A stretch of 64,000 bases of DNA from Mercurialis annua (taxonomy: Eukaryota > Streptophyta > Magnoliopsida > Malpighiales > Euphorbiaceae). The translations under genes and the position numbers were made by a program. Within the stretch, counting starts at the first letter, position 1. Each line of letters opens with the position of its first letter. The notes below the pieces were generated by a model. That model was not told the origin of the DNA, ran no database searches, and was given only the letters and a program-made list of their open reading frames with translations. Positions 45,126 through 56,517 of this stretch are shown in pieces. The DNA is taken from positions 16,631,001 to 16,695,000 of the forward strand of contig NC_065573.1 in assembly GCF_937616625.2 (NCBI RefSeq), read 5' to 3'.

Positions 45126-45727
45126 CCTTATTATAATTAATAGTTTATAATCTAATAACATAATTGTTTTTAGTTATTATTTTAATTTTTTATCATTTAA
45201 AAAAATTATTTCGTATGACACAAATTCAAAGAGATGTTACATTTGTATAAAATGGATCCGACAATCACTTTTTTTTGCTTAAAGATTATATCCAAATTAT
45301 AAATAAAATGAGTTTCAAAAGTAAAATTAATAGTACTATTAATTAAAGAAACCGTAAAAGATTGTTTGTTAGATCATTAAATTATCCAAATGTTACTTTT
45401 ATAAAAGATATAGTAGTGGATAAAGTTCCTTATACGTGTCATTTTTTAGGTGATGCACGTTGTTATTATTTTATTATTCTTAACTCAAACTGTATAATTT
45501 ATGCATGTGCACATTCATTTCTTTAACTTAACATTTGGTGATTATAATTACCTTCAAAATTTTATTATTTTATTTCGTTTTTTTAATTGTTTAAAATCTA
45601 TTTTTAGAAGGGAAAAAAATGTAGATGGAGAAAATGTGAAGGGAAAACTTACTGGTTTTGAATTTGAAGAAGTTAAGATTGAGGAGAGCCTTAGAGGCTC
45701 TTCAACTACCATCTGCCCTCCTTGCAT
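40768..45727 (-). CDS. Pyruvate kinase, cytosolic-type isozyme
   Basis: Last step of glycolysis, phosphoenolpyruvate plus ADP to pyruvate plus ATP. Sixteen exons on the minus strand: 45727-45653, 44014-43918, 43843-43746, 43672-43517, 43114-43037, 42962-42834, 42753-42673, 42522-42454, 42354-42265, 42187-42043, 41889-41801, 41717-41622, 41428-41361, 41274-41175, 41074-41018 and 40920-40768. All junctions are GT-AG and in phase, giving 526 aa. Exon 1 ([16 protein letters not shown]) lies 1.6 kb upstream and was placed by its likeness to known plant N-termini. Family motifs are [30 protein letters not shown], the catalytic-Lys block [20 protein letters not shown] and [17 protein letters not shown]. 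The absence of a transit peptide supports a cytosolic enzyme. Intron 1 carries a MITE and a TA microsatellite. Confidence 0.93.
44671..44976. mobile_element. MITE in pyruvate kinase intron 1
   Basis: A 306-bp foldback. The left end is AGATTAATGTCATAAATATT and the right end on the reverse strand is GGGTAATATCATAAAAATTC. The arms share CGTTTTTTCAATTTAATTGC-type sequence and a mirrored CACTCATTCATTAGT/AATAAATGAGTG centre. It is clearly related to the element at 14693-14982. The flanks are T-runs, so the target duplication cannot be judged. Confidence 0.75.
45089..45121. repeat. TA dinucleotide microsatellite
   Basis: About 16 uninterrupted TA units in intron 1 of the pyruvate kinase gene. Likely length-polymorphic. 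Confidence 0.9.
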
Positions 45728-46249
45728 TTTTTTTCTTTTGATCTAACAAAGAGAAGTGAAGTGAGTGTCTAAATGGTGCATCTAAGACCTACTTATAGTG
45801 CAAGTGGTCCAACATCAATTAGGTGCCACCAAACTCAATTTTCAAATATGTCCTCCTTGGATTTTTGTTAATGGGTTTATTTGTATTTTCTCCATTCAAT
45901 TTATGTGTAATTTTTCTGAAAACAAAAATTATTTTATATAATAATATGGTTATTAATTATATATTTTTGGATGGCACCTCTCTAAATATTTTTGATTACA
46001 AAGTAATGGCATTTCACTTGCTAGTATAAGTATTATTTTTCTACCATTCCGTTTTTTCAACCGGAGATATTCAAGTTAAATATTTTTGCTTTTACAACAT
46101 TTGATTTTACGTTATTCACGCCATCCACATCGTTTATGTTGAATGCATCGCTTACAAAACTCGCCATCATGACAGAACGATGTCGCAGCCGACGTTTTTG
46201 ACGCTTATAGCTTTTCTTTGCGAACTTAAAGTACAAATAGCCCTTCCAT
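45728..46249. promoter_or_regulatory. Presumed pyruvate kinase upstream region
   Basis: The 522 bp upstream of the pyruvate kinase start codon hold no other gene and should contain its leader and promoter. No specific motif can be assigned with confidence. Confidence 0.35.
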
Positions 46250-46390
46250 AATTCTCTATAAATCTCTAAATAATTTCCATTATTTTGTCTTCATGGGATT
46301 TTGAACCCAAGACCTCTAGGTCTTTGGACATCACTTGTCACTTTTAGCCAATTGAATCAGGAGGTCATCAATCTCTACCATTTCATTAAG
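46250..46390 (-). mobile_element. tRNA-derived SINE, minus orientation
   Basis: Read on the minus strand, TGATTCAATTGGCTAAAAGT (box A-like) is followed about 40 bp later by GGTCTTGGGTTCAAAATCCC, a good match to box B (GGTTCRANNCC). An A-rich tail with AATTATTTAGAGATTTATAG follows. The layout fits a plant SINE. Exact ends and a target duplication were not established. Confidence 0.6.
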
Positions 46391-46545
46391 CATTAACTAT
46401 ACCTTTTATCTGTTTTTATTGACTTGAGCATTAGAGTGGACTTTGTGTATGAAATTCAAACTCAATTTAATTTTTTTCTTCATAAGACATATGTTAGGAT
46501 CACATCAAGGACATATTCATCTTCCATTATCTCAATGATCCATCA

Positions 46546-47450
46546 TTTGGCGCCCGTCTGTAAGAATACAAGTCTTCCTTAATAAAAATTTTGATTGGAT
46601 ACAGTAAGACATGCTTGAACAAGATTTCCAAAGACAAGTCACTGCTTCCGGTTGTACCATTTGTCTTGCCTCGCAACTCAGAGTCAAATGATGCACCAAT
46701 TGAATCGGGGAGGGAAAGAGAACGGACAATCTCTCCTATAGAGATAAAAAAAAAAGAGCATAAATCCTGTAGAAACGCGAAATTTGTTGGAAAAAAAGAA
46801 AGCTTTATTAAGTAGGAAGCCAAAACACAGGCGACACCATTCCTAGCACCACCACAACCATTTCCTCGTTGCACCAACTGGTGCACCCACAGAAGCATCC
46901 CGGAGAGAATCTGACACTAGAAGAAAGGGGAATCTCTAGATGAATGGCGGTGGTGGATGTCTAGGAGTTAAGATCCCCTCTATGACCTGTGATTTTGGCA
47001 AAAAAAATTACCAGTTTAAGCTGCCCATTCTAAATAAATTAAATGGAATCCAAATGCCTCTAAAACTATGTCACCAAATTATATAAAAAGACGGTACAAG
47101 TGGATTTGACAAAGGTAATCATGTGCAAAGTATTCCAACTAGTTTAATGAGAAGCACCCAAAGGTGGTTCAAATGAATTGCCACCAAATTTGTCGAGATA
47201 TGGAAGTAGTTATTAATGGAGTTCATCATGAGGATTTTCAAGAATATTCCACCTAAGAGAAGTTCAAAAGAATTATATCATTGCAAGCAGAAAGAAGGGG
47301 AATCATTAAAATGTTACATTATAAGATGCAATAATGAAACCGTGAAGATTGAAGAGTTAGATAATGGCATATTGGTATATGCCCTAAAGAGAGGGACGTG
47401 ATTAGGAATAGACGGCCGATGATTGTACGTCCCAAGTCATCTTTTGACAA
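46546..47450 (+). pseudogene. Ty3/gypsy retrotransposon gag remnant with PBS
   Basis: TTTGGCGCCCGTCTGTAAGA at 46546-46565 resembles the primer binding site region (TTTGGCGCCGTCTGTGGGA) that follows the 5' LTR in many plant TAT/Athila-type gypsy elements. Downstream, broken frames read SNDAPIESGRERERTISPIE and later CHQIIKDGTSGFDKGNHVQS. A 61-codon frame at 47216-47401 contains QKEGESLKCYIIRCNNETVK and IEELDNGILVYALKRGT, matching the gag pattern of a QKxxESLxxYxxRFNxE motif. Multiple stops make it nonfunctional. No protease or polymerase was found after it. Confidence 0.75.
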
Positions 47451-48349
47451 CCAATGTTTGCGTACCTTAGGTTTGAATGGTTAATGGTAGAAAGAAAATT
47501 CTCGGCTATAAGTAGCGGTAGTGGTTGAATTCCAGATTAACCCATGGATCATGAGATTACAATTAAATATGATTCGAGGTGACAATTAAATATGGTTTCG
47601 TCTAGTTATCATATGTGGTTGTACGTATTATGTTATTTTATTAATGTTTATTACTAAATGTAGAAATTCACTAGGTATAACTGACGTTTTAAAGTTGAAC
47701 CATTTTCAGGTAGCGATTCACGTCTTTGAGGTTGACTTCTGACTTTATTGTTCTCGGAAGATATGTTTTTGGGATCTTGAAGGAAGTATAGTCTTTCTTA
47801 TTTCTAGTAGATCTGCAGCAGCAGTAGTAGTGTTGGTAGCAGTCTGTCGTCTCGACCAGTGTGTATATTTTAGATTATATTTATTTTGTTTGTTATATGT
47901 AAGTTTGTCATGTTTTATGATATTGACATGAAGATAAAGTTCATGTAGGATGTTTTGTCAAGATAAATAATGTATAAGTTGGCAAAGAAGCATGCTAAGG
48001 TAACTAAAGAAAGGATATATGTATTAATTGGAAAAATTAATATCATCCATTGGTATGGCATGTGTAATAAATAAAAAATGAAATCACACTGTTTTGCATG
48101 CATAATGTGATAACGATTTACAAAAGAGTAAAGAACAAAATTTTGAATATGCTTAAATTTGATATGACATGTTGTGGGTATGCGTATAGAATTGATAGAT
48201 TGTTAGGCTTGCTACGGGTTCCGGAACAATCACTCCTTTTTCCTTGCACCGGTTGCAACTAATGGGTTTGGGTCATGACAGTGAACATTGCATTCAATTT
48301 TGCTATATCGTTTTCCTTCACTTCAAGAATAAACATTTTTTTAGTAACC
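47451..48349. other. Intergenic DNA, retrotransposon-derived, no gene recognised
   Basis: No coding region is recognised. A GCAGCAGTAGTAGTGTTGGTAG-like short repeat is at about 47816-47840. Confidence 0.3.
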
Positions 48350-48920
48350 TTACGATCAGCACTAACCCTAGTAGTAGGAAGGTCTTTGAAAGCTCAGTAT
48401 GCTTAACAAAGAAATAACTTTTTATCCCATCCTTTTAAGGAATTTGTTACCCCCGTTACAAGCTTCGGCTTATGCTCTTTCCTAGAATGCAAACAAGCAA
48501 CACTAATGTTATCTTTGTGATGAAAATTATAAAAACAAACCCAGAATTTCATGAAAGGAACAACCGATACAGCCTCATAAGCTTTCAGAAATATGCTATA
48601 GTGACTGGAAGGAATATCACAATTGTTCAAAGAATACACATACATGATTCTTCGTCAGAGTTATATATGGTCTATAATAAGAAGGGAAAACTACCAATTC
48701 AAACTCTTCTGAATCACGAAACTTTCTTTAATAACTTTAAGTTTGTAGGAATCTATATCAGTGGTTTTTTCGGACAGAGCTCAAGAAGAAGAAGAAGAAT
48801 GGGCAGAGAAATTTTCCCTCTCTTCTTGAGAATTAACTACAACTTTATCCCCTTAATGCTGGGTATCAGCACCTTTATTATTTTCAATAGTAACTGTTGT
48901 TGGAGGCATCATTTACAACA
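48350..48920 (-). pseudogene. Gag-like plant transposon protein fragment
   Basis: Read on the minus strand from about 48914: MMPPTTVTIENNKGADTQH, a stop, an acidic/serine stretch with further stops, then an 80-codon frame (48645-48403). That frame contains SIFLKAYEAVSVVPFMKFWV, CLHSRKEHKPKLVTG and SLKGWDKKLFLC. The last motif resembles the S.KGWKxRFFFV signature of gag-like proteins in plant gypsy elements. Orientation is opposite to the gag remnant at 46546-47450, so it comes from another insertion or a rearrangement. The overlapping 179-codon plus-strand frame at 48472-49011 is judged a shadow. Confidence 0.4.
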
Positions 48921-49020
48921 TATAAGCTATATGGAATATGAGAATAACAAAATCAAAGTTACAAATGAAGGAAGCACACGAATACAGCAAAATAAACTAG
49001 CCCAGGAATAAATTTTGAGA

Positions 49021-50153
49021 AAGTTTTCTCATTTAACACCCAAAAACAAATTTAAAAAAACATGCATGTCGAATTACAAAAACCCTAGCTATCAGAAAAT
49101 GAAAGTTGAACAAATAATTTACTTGGTAGAGAATCGAGGAAGAAAACTGGAAAAAGTAACCAAAGAAAAAAGCGCAAGAACTTTATGAGAAGGATTTGAG
49201 ATTTTGGAGAAGAAAACTTAAGAAAACAAGAAGAATAGAATATGGGAGAAAATAAATGTATCAAAAGAAAGTCGAAAGTCAAGATAGATAGATGAAAGGT
49301 TTCTTAAGTTAAATGAAACAATCACAAAGCGCCATTTAACACAAGAACACGAATAACGATAACGGCCAAAAGAAGAGAAGTGGCGCCTAAAAAATTCAAA
49401 TTAGACCACTTCTTTATATATTTTTATCAAAACGCAGCATAGCACCAACCCCGGTTTAAAGAATATACATTCAAACACCGGATGCAGTGAATCCCTACTT
49501 TAAAGAAGCAAAAGAGAACCCCGATTCCGAACATGAATATCTAAAAGACTCTTCGGGGGCTAGTGATAATAGGGGCAAACCAACCTACAAAAATATAAAT
49601 ATGACCGACTCTAGTAAAATAGAATCACCAGACCGATAGGCCCACGAGGATATCAATCTTGGAATGTATACCGATTTTGAAAATTATGGGTGAGCCAGTT
49701 TATCCTAGAAAAAAAAAAGCAGAACTACCTGAAAACCGAAAGATCCTTAGCAGCAGCCTTATGATGCTCGACTAAAGAAAGAATAGTAGCTTCAGAATTA
49801 TGAACACAAAAAATAGCTTAATTAATTTTATTAAAATTATCAACATTAGTTACCTTAATAACATCCATAATATCAGTCACATTTGTAAATCAGACCTAGA
49901 CGGCAAATCAGTAACAACTTGAATTAATTTTGAACGATCCAAATACTTAGTAGAAGACGCTACCTCACCTTTACTATGGTCATTAGACAAAAAAATCACC
50001 TTAAGAGAAACATAAGGATAAATAATGCCAAAAATAAAAAATCAATCAAATTATCTATAAAATTTATTATTAACATTACCTATAGTATATATTATCATTT
50101 TATTTTTGTTAAATTACATTGTAATATTTGTCAATTTTAAAATACTAATTTTA
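49021..50153. other. Intergenic DNA with possible LTR start
   Basis: CTCTTCGGGGGCTAGTGATAATAG at about 49551-49574 resembles a purine-rich polypurine tract followed by the start of a gypsy LTR. No matching partner LTR was found. Nothing else is recognised. Confidence 0.25.
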
Positions 50154-50224
<71 letters not shown>

Positions 50225-50236
50225 TGTGTGTGTGTG
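50154..50236. repeat. Compound TA/TG microsatellite
   Basis: About 13 TA units (50160-50185) run directly into about 25 TG units, interrupted once by TA near 50217. Such (TA)n(TG)n tracts can adopt non-B structure. Confidence 0.95.
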
Positions 50237-51142
50237 AAATTTAAATTTTGAATGAATGAATTAATTTATTTTATTAATTATCATAAATGTATAAATAAAA
50301 CTTATTATATATGAAAGTTATAGCTTTTAATTTATATAAATATATTCTTATATGTCCATGTTTCGTGTCCCTTCGTTTGGAGACATTATTGTTTTTCTAT
50401 ATCTATTTTGTGTCGTTGTTGTTTTCTGTTTTTGTGCTACCTAAAAACTAGCCAAAATATTGATTTGATGCAAACTCGATTGCTACGGTAAACTAAGCCA
50501 TATTAGATATTAAATTTTTGTTGAACCATCTAAGTTGTCAAATAAATTCTATTTTTATAATATTTATATTTTTATGGAGAAACAAAAAGAACCCGATCTA
50601 AAATGAGAAAACTAAAAATAGACTAAAATTTTAGAAAGCTAAACTTTATATTCAAGCGTTTTGCTACCATGTGAATTGATTTTATAATGAGTAAATAGTC
50701 AATATTCCGATTTCAAATTTATAGAACGAAGTCACGTAGATCATATATACATTTGATAATTTAATTTAATTTTTTTTAGAATAAGATCAATTGAATCTAT
50801 TTTTTTATTTTTATAGCGCCAAAAAACATTAAATTTAAATAAATTGAATTTGGTATAAAATATTAAAAAAAAATACATTCTGAAAAATAAAATTAGATTT
50901 AGCTAACTTTATTTCGTAGAATTATAAATTAAATTATTAAAATATATAAAGTTTTATTTCTTTGATTTTTTTAGGTTGATTTATTTGAGTTGGTTTACTA
51001 TTCAATAATAAGCAGGATGAAGACAAAGTTATGTCCAATTCAGTAAATACAAATTTAATGAATGGTCCATTTATCTGAAAAGAGAAAGCTGGCATGACTC
51101 CTGTTTTTGAGTACTACTTATTCCTATGAGCAATTAAAAAAA
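50237..51142. other. AT-rich intergenic DNA, no gene recognised
   Basis: No coding signal or delimitable repeat. Confidence 0.4.
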
Positions 51143-51529
51143 GGCTTAATTACTTAAAAAACCTTCACCTTATAATATTTTTTCGTTTATACCATGACTT
51201 AGGAAAAAGTTCATTTGTACCCTTTTTTGATTTTTTATTTTCAACTCTACCCTAAAGCACTAAATTGAACTTTTTTTATAAAAAAAGTTTAAAATAATCC
51301 TTCATTTTTAATTTATATATATTTTGTCAAATAGAAAAAGATGATATAATCCTTTTATTTAATTATTTTTAATATTTTCATCCTATAATTAATTAAATTG
51401 TCAAAAAATAAAATTTTGGGGTACAATTGAAAACGAAAAATCAAAAAAAGGGTACAAATGAACTTTTTCCTACGTCAGGGTATAAACGAAAAATTGTTTC
51501 AAGGTGGGAGTTTTTTAAATAATTAGGCC
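51143..51529. mobile_element. MITE, GGCCTAATTA family, copy 1
   Basis: A 387-bp foldback with arms of about 110 bp. The left end is GGCTTAATTACTTAAAAAAC and the right end on the reverse strand is GGCCTAATTATTTAAAAAAC. Mirrored blocks are CGTTTATACC, AAAGTTCATTTGTACCCTTT and ATTTTCAA. The 9-bp flanks TTAAAAAAA (51134-51142) and TTAAAAGAA (51530-51538) differ at one base. It is about 90% similar by eye to 52748-53138. Confidence 0.9.
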
Positions 51530-52151
51530 TTAAAAGAATGGATGAATTTAAAGAGAAAAATTATAATTTCTAAAAAAAAAAGAGAAAAATTAAAATATAC
51601 ATTTTTAAAAGGGAATTATACGAATAAAATTCTTTCCATAAAATGAATTAAAAAAGTTGGATTAAAATGATAGATCATAAAATATTTTTATGTTTTTTTT
51701 TTTTTGGATAATTGGGGAGGGGGGAGCGCTTGTGGGAGGAATCGAACCCACGACCTAGCAGTTGAATTTTTTTATTAAAAGTAAAAATTGACTCTTTAAA
51801 ATTTTAATTGTAGTTACTAGTTACGGAGGCATGGTTTGCACCCACAACCTCCTAACACACTTAGAAATGTTTTAACCATCCAAGTTAGGTCTACATCTAC
51901 CACTTTATTTAATTGACTAATGTTAAATAAATTGATAAACTATACATATTTTTTAATGTAGTCATAAATTTTAAAACATCTCATTTGTATGCATAAATTT
52001 TTATTTTTATTTTAATTCGATGCATATGCTGACGTGGTACTCATTTATTTAATTGAAGTGGACATCATTTTTGGCAGCCACATCATCATACTATGACAAC
52101 GTGTATCGAAATTTGTTGAAGTGGACATCATGATTAAATATTTAAAACAAA
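51530..52151. other. Intergenic DNA with a box B-like fragment
   Basis: On the minus strand, AGGTCGTGGGTTCGATTCCT (about 51737-51756) matches a tRNA/SINE box B, followed by CCCACAAGCGCTCCCC, but no box A is found at the right distance. Positions 51900-52130 contain a CATTTATTTAATTGAAGTGGACATCA segment partly repeated as a foldback, probably a decayed MITE. Confidence 0.35.
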
Positions 52152-52522
52152 ATATTAAGTACATATAAAATCACCACCTTTACACGTTTTTTCATTTTAA
52201 TCACGTCCTTTAAAAAGTGTCAAATAAAATCACTACCTTTCATTTATTTGCAAATCTATCATCGATGAGTAAAATTCGATATATTTTTCCTACCAAATAA
52301 ATGTTTTAAATTTGACTAATGCCCTATTAACACACAAAATACATTCCTCTTACTCTTTTCTTGTTGATTCCGGTTGTCAAGTCAACAAAAATACACCGAA
52401 TTTTCACATTCGTGATAGATTTGCAAAAAAATAAAAGGTGGTGATTTTATTTGACACTTTTTAAAAGACGTGATTAAAATGAAATAACATGTAAAGGTGG
52501 TGATTTTATATGAAATTAATCC
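52152..52522. mobile_element. MITE, GGGTTAAT-related foldback
   Basis: About 371 bp with mirrored arms sharing CATATAAAATCACCACCTTT, CATTTTAATCACGTC and AAAATCACYACCTTT. The reverse-strand right end is GGATTAATTTCATATAAAAT. The target duplication is not preserved, so the left edge is approximate. The inner words match the element at 56518-56914. Confidence 0.65.
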
Positions 52523-52747
52523 TTAATTAATTAATGTTTATTTATGTTTAATTAAAAAATAATACAAAAACGAGTGCAATTTGTCATCAATGAAAATCAA
52601 TATTTTTCATTAAAAAAAATTGTTTTTATTTTAATCAACTTTTATGCTAAAACATCAACTATTTTTGTTTGTATTTCTGATATTAAACTGAAGCAACCCC
52701 AATTTTCTGAAGAATGTAAAATATGTAGTAATAAATATTAAAAATAG

Positions 52748-53138
52748 GGCTTAATTACTTAAAAAACCTCCATCTTGTAATATTTTTTCGTTTATACCAT
52801 GTCCTAAGAAAAAGTTTAATTGTACCCTTTTTTTGATTTTTTGTTTTCAACTCTACCCTAAAGCATTAAATTGAACTTTTTTATCTAAAAAAAGCTTAAA
52901 ATAATCCTTCATTTTTTAACTTATTTGTATTTTTTCAAATAGAAAAAAGATAATATAACTCTTCTATTTAATTATTTTTAATATTTTCATCCTATAATTA
53001 ATTAAATTGTCAAAAAATAAAATTTTAGGGTACAATTGAAAACGAAAAATTAAAAAAAGGGTACAAATAAACTTTTTCCTAGGTCAGGGTATAAACGAAA
53101 AATTGTTTTAAGGTGGGTTTTTTTTAAGTAATTAGGCC
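52748..53138. mobile_element. MITE, GGCCTAATTA family, copy 2
   Basis: A 391-bp foldback nearly the same as 51143-51529. The left end is GGCTTAATTACTTAAAAAAC and the right end on the reverse strand is GGCCTAATTACTTAAAAAAA. It is flanked by TAAAAATAG (52739-52747) and TAAAAACAG (53139-53147), a 9-bp duplication with one mismatch. The arms contain AAAAAGTTTAATTGTACCCT. Confidence 0.9.
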
Positions 53139-53147
53139 TAAAAACAG

Positions 53148-54599
53148 AGAAGCCATAAATATTGTAAAGCTGGTTAGTGGTCACGCTCAGTAGGCTAACT
53201 ACCAAACATGCTTAATGCCCACTTCATTTACTCAACCCATCTTTTCTGTTCCACTCAACTTTCTGCTGCTAAACTCCCAAAGTTTTCTAATTCATTTCTT
53301 AACATATTGGCAAAATAAAATTAGGTTGTAATTATTAAAGGTTTAATGGTGGAAAAATTCTTTTTAAATTTTATAAGATTATTTAAATTTTTCAGAATCG
53401 TAAATCTATCCTAATTTGATAATTTTATTGCAATTCTATCCAAAAAAATTCAAATCAATGTAATTGTTCTAATTTTTAGTTGAATTATTATACTAACTCC
53501 TTAGTTATCAAAAGTTAATTTTTTAAAATTTTAAAATTTAACTCCTAATTTAAAAAAAAATCAAAAATAATATCAAAACAAATTCTATATTCAATAATTT
53601 TCAGTGGTCGAAGCAAATAAAAAGAATTGAGCAAAAATTATCATAAAATGCAAATAAAGCAAATAGATATTATGCTGAAATGAAAAATTACACAATTAAA
53701 TTGATAGAAGAAAAATGGAAAAAATTGTAACTAAATTGTGAAATTGAAGTAGATTTGCAAACTTTGGAAGCTTTGAACAAATGTATAAAAAATAATCAAA
53801 AAGGTTTGGCAAGTCATTATAAAATAAAAAAAATAACAAGAAAGCAAGAAAAAAGGCCTCACATTTCACACAATGTAATTTTAATAAAATTGTTTATTTT
53901 GTTACCACTTTTCTTTCTTAAATACCGACTTTTATTAAAACTTTTCATCGGCACCATGTCCTACCTAAAGCTACATGTGACATATTGAGGGACAAAGGAG
54001 AAAAATCCAGTGCGGACAACCACACTAGTTAAGGTACAGTTTTTCAAATTATACATTCCTTTTAAAAGGATTTAATATAATGTTGTTGTGTTGTTTTGTC
54101 CTTTTGCTATTTTGTTGTTCTCTTTATAATTTATTTCTACAATTTTTTTATCTATCCTACTTTTCCGCTTTTTGCTAATTTGTTATTTTGTCTTTTTGCT
54201 AATTTTTTAGTTTTTCACTATTTTTACTTTCCATTTTTGTTTACGGAGAAGTTCGATTTATGAAAAAGTATCGATACAAAAAAATCAAAAAATAATCAAA
54301 TATATATTTTGATACATCTGGATATATATTTAATATATATTCGATCGTTCGAAATCTTTTTTTTTGTATTTATAATTTTTTTAGTTTTGTTACATAATTC
54401 AAATATATATATTTGATATATCTCCAATGCATATTTATTGTTTGGTGTATGTTCATAACATTTAGAGCTGGTAAATTTTAGTTAAAAATTTGAAAATAAC
54501 CCTTTATTTGCTAGTGAACATGAGTTCAAATTTACAATGAATTGAGTTTAAATTTTTAATCTTTGAATGTTTAGATAGTGTATTTTTCGGATATGTTAT
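53148..54599. other. AT-rich intergenic DNA, no gene recognised
   Basis: Highly AT-rich, without a coding signal on either strand. From about 54300 onward, GATACATCTCTGATATA-type words characteristic of the downstream array appear. Confidence 0.4.
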
Positions 54600-55990
54600 T
54601 ACTGGTAATGTTATTTTCTTGTGCTTATTGAATTCTAATCGACTATATTTAATTATAATTCGAATATATTCTTAATACATCTCTGATATACAATTTATAC
54701 ATGATAATTTGATACATTAATTGAATTAACTGACAAACTAATAAATTAGCAAAAAGACAAAATAATAAGGGTTGAGTTTTTAATTTTTATTTTTAAGGCA
54801 TAATTTGATGGTTATTGATGTTTCCATTGAAATTGGGTGGCAAAAATAATAGTGCAGAACATTTTGTTTTATTAATTATTTTTGGTTTAGTGATATTGTA
54901 ATAGAAAACTGATGATCTAAATTTTATCTTAAGTCAAGGCTATTTATTTCATTTCACTTTTTTTTGTAATTTTGGATATGTTATTAATCTTAATGTTATT
55001 TTCTAGTGATACACAATTTATATATGATTGATACATATTTGATTCATTAATTGAATAACTGACTAATTCAATTGGTTCGTTTATATATTGAGAAAAGCTT
55101 ATAAACATATATGTAATAATACTAATTAAAATGGATTTTTCTAGTGCTTATTGATTTCTAATCGACTATATTTAATTGTAATTTGAATATATTTTTAATA
55201 CATCTCTAATACACAATTTATGCATGATAGATACATTTTTGATACATTAATTGAATTAACTGACTAATTCGATTGGTTCGTTTTTATATTGAGAAAAACT
55301 TATAAACATATATGTAATAATACTAATTAAAATGAATTTTTCTAGTGCTTATTGATTTCTAATCGACTATATTTAATTGCAATTTGAATATATTTTTAAT
55401 ATATCTCTAATACACAATTTATACATGATATATACATATTTGATACATTAATTGAATTAACTGACTAATTTGATTGGTTCGTTTTTATATATAAAAAAAC
55501 TTATAATTAGTATTATTATATTTATTGTTTTTATATATATTTGATCGGTTTGTTTTCATGATTTGACTGGAAGCCCAAGGTGGAAGAAAGGAAAAAAAGA
55601 GTATAAGTGCAAAATATTCGATAAATATTTGATACATCTCCGATATATATTTAATGCATCTCGGATACATACGTGATACATATCTGATATATTCGAGTTC
55701 TATAGTTTCAAGGACTGTCATCGTTGGAGTATTATTTATAGCGTGGATACATATCTGATATATTCAAATAAATCATCGTCAAATTCTATAAAAAAAATAT
55801 AAACATGAGACACATTTTTTTAAATGTATTTAATAGATACATCGCTAATACATAATTTATACACTATAGATATATTTTTAAATGTATTTAAATAGATACA
55901 TGATAGATACATTTTTACTAAATTTATACATTTTTATTAAATTTACACACTGTATATTTTTTACATATATTTGTTTAATACATCATTGAT
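54600..55990. repeat. Tandem array with ~201-bp unit
   Basis: Two full units start at TCTAGTGCTTATTGATTTCT (55140 and 55341) and contain TAATCGACTATATTTAATTG, ATACATCTCTAATACACAAT, GAATTAACTGACTAATTYGA and AGAAAAACTTATAAACATAT. Partial or diverged units precede them at about 54618-54750 and 54993-55135. Shorter GATACAT-rich words continue to about 55990. No protein is encoded. Confidence 0.8.
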
Positions 55991-56261
55991 ACATAATTAT
56001 TTATTGTAGTTAATTAAACTAACTTTCTAATTTTTATAAATATTACTTTGAATAATTTTGTGGATTTTTTTATATTTATAAATATATAGGAATAATAAAA
56101 TACGATATATAATCAAAATATATTTTTAAAAGATAAATAAAAAACTGTCAATTTTATTTTTTTGGAGAATGTATCAATGATATCTCAAAGATGTATCGGA
56201 GATGTATCAAATGATATTACAAAACTGTGTATATAATTTGTTGATGCTTGCGTGCTATTGG

Positions 56262-56322
56262 CCGACGCTCTGACGCGCTGACGCGCTATGACGTGCGCTG
56301 ACGCGCTCTGACACGCAAATCA
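56262..56322. repeat. GC-rich CTGACGCG short repeats
   Basis: In an otherwise AT-rich kilobase, CTCTGACGCGCTGACGCGCT is followed by ATGACGTGCGCTGACGCGCTC and TGACACGC, giving five TGACGCG-like units. It may be the edge of an unrecognised transposon. Confidence 0.6.
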
Positions 56323-56517
56323 CATGTGCTAGTTGTTTTTATTCCTTTTTATTAAGATAATGTCATGTTTGCCATGTGTTACCTTTTTAATGGAATGGTG
56401 TTTGTTGTAAACTTTTGTGCTTTTGTGGTAGGAATGATAAATAATGGAGTTAGGTGACAATATATGAAATGTTGAGCCATTTTTGTGGTATTTTTGTGAT
56501 ATTCTCTATAAAATAAA

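Noticed and set aside
48472..49011. 179-codon plus-strand open frame
   Set aside because: No family resemblance, contains RRRRR from a repeated GAAGAAGAA tract, and overlaps a minus-strand frame with a recognisable gag-like motif.
51715..51760. Possible tRNA gene (GGTTCGATTCC box)
   Set aside because: No box A or cloverleaf-compatible arms nearby; more likely a SINE fragment.
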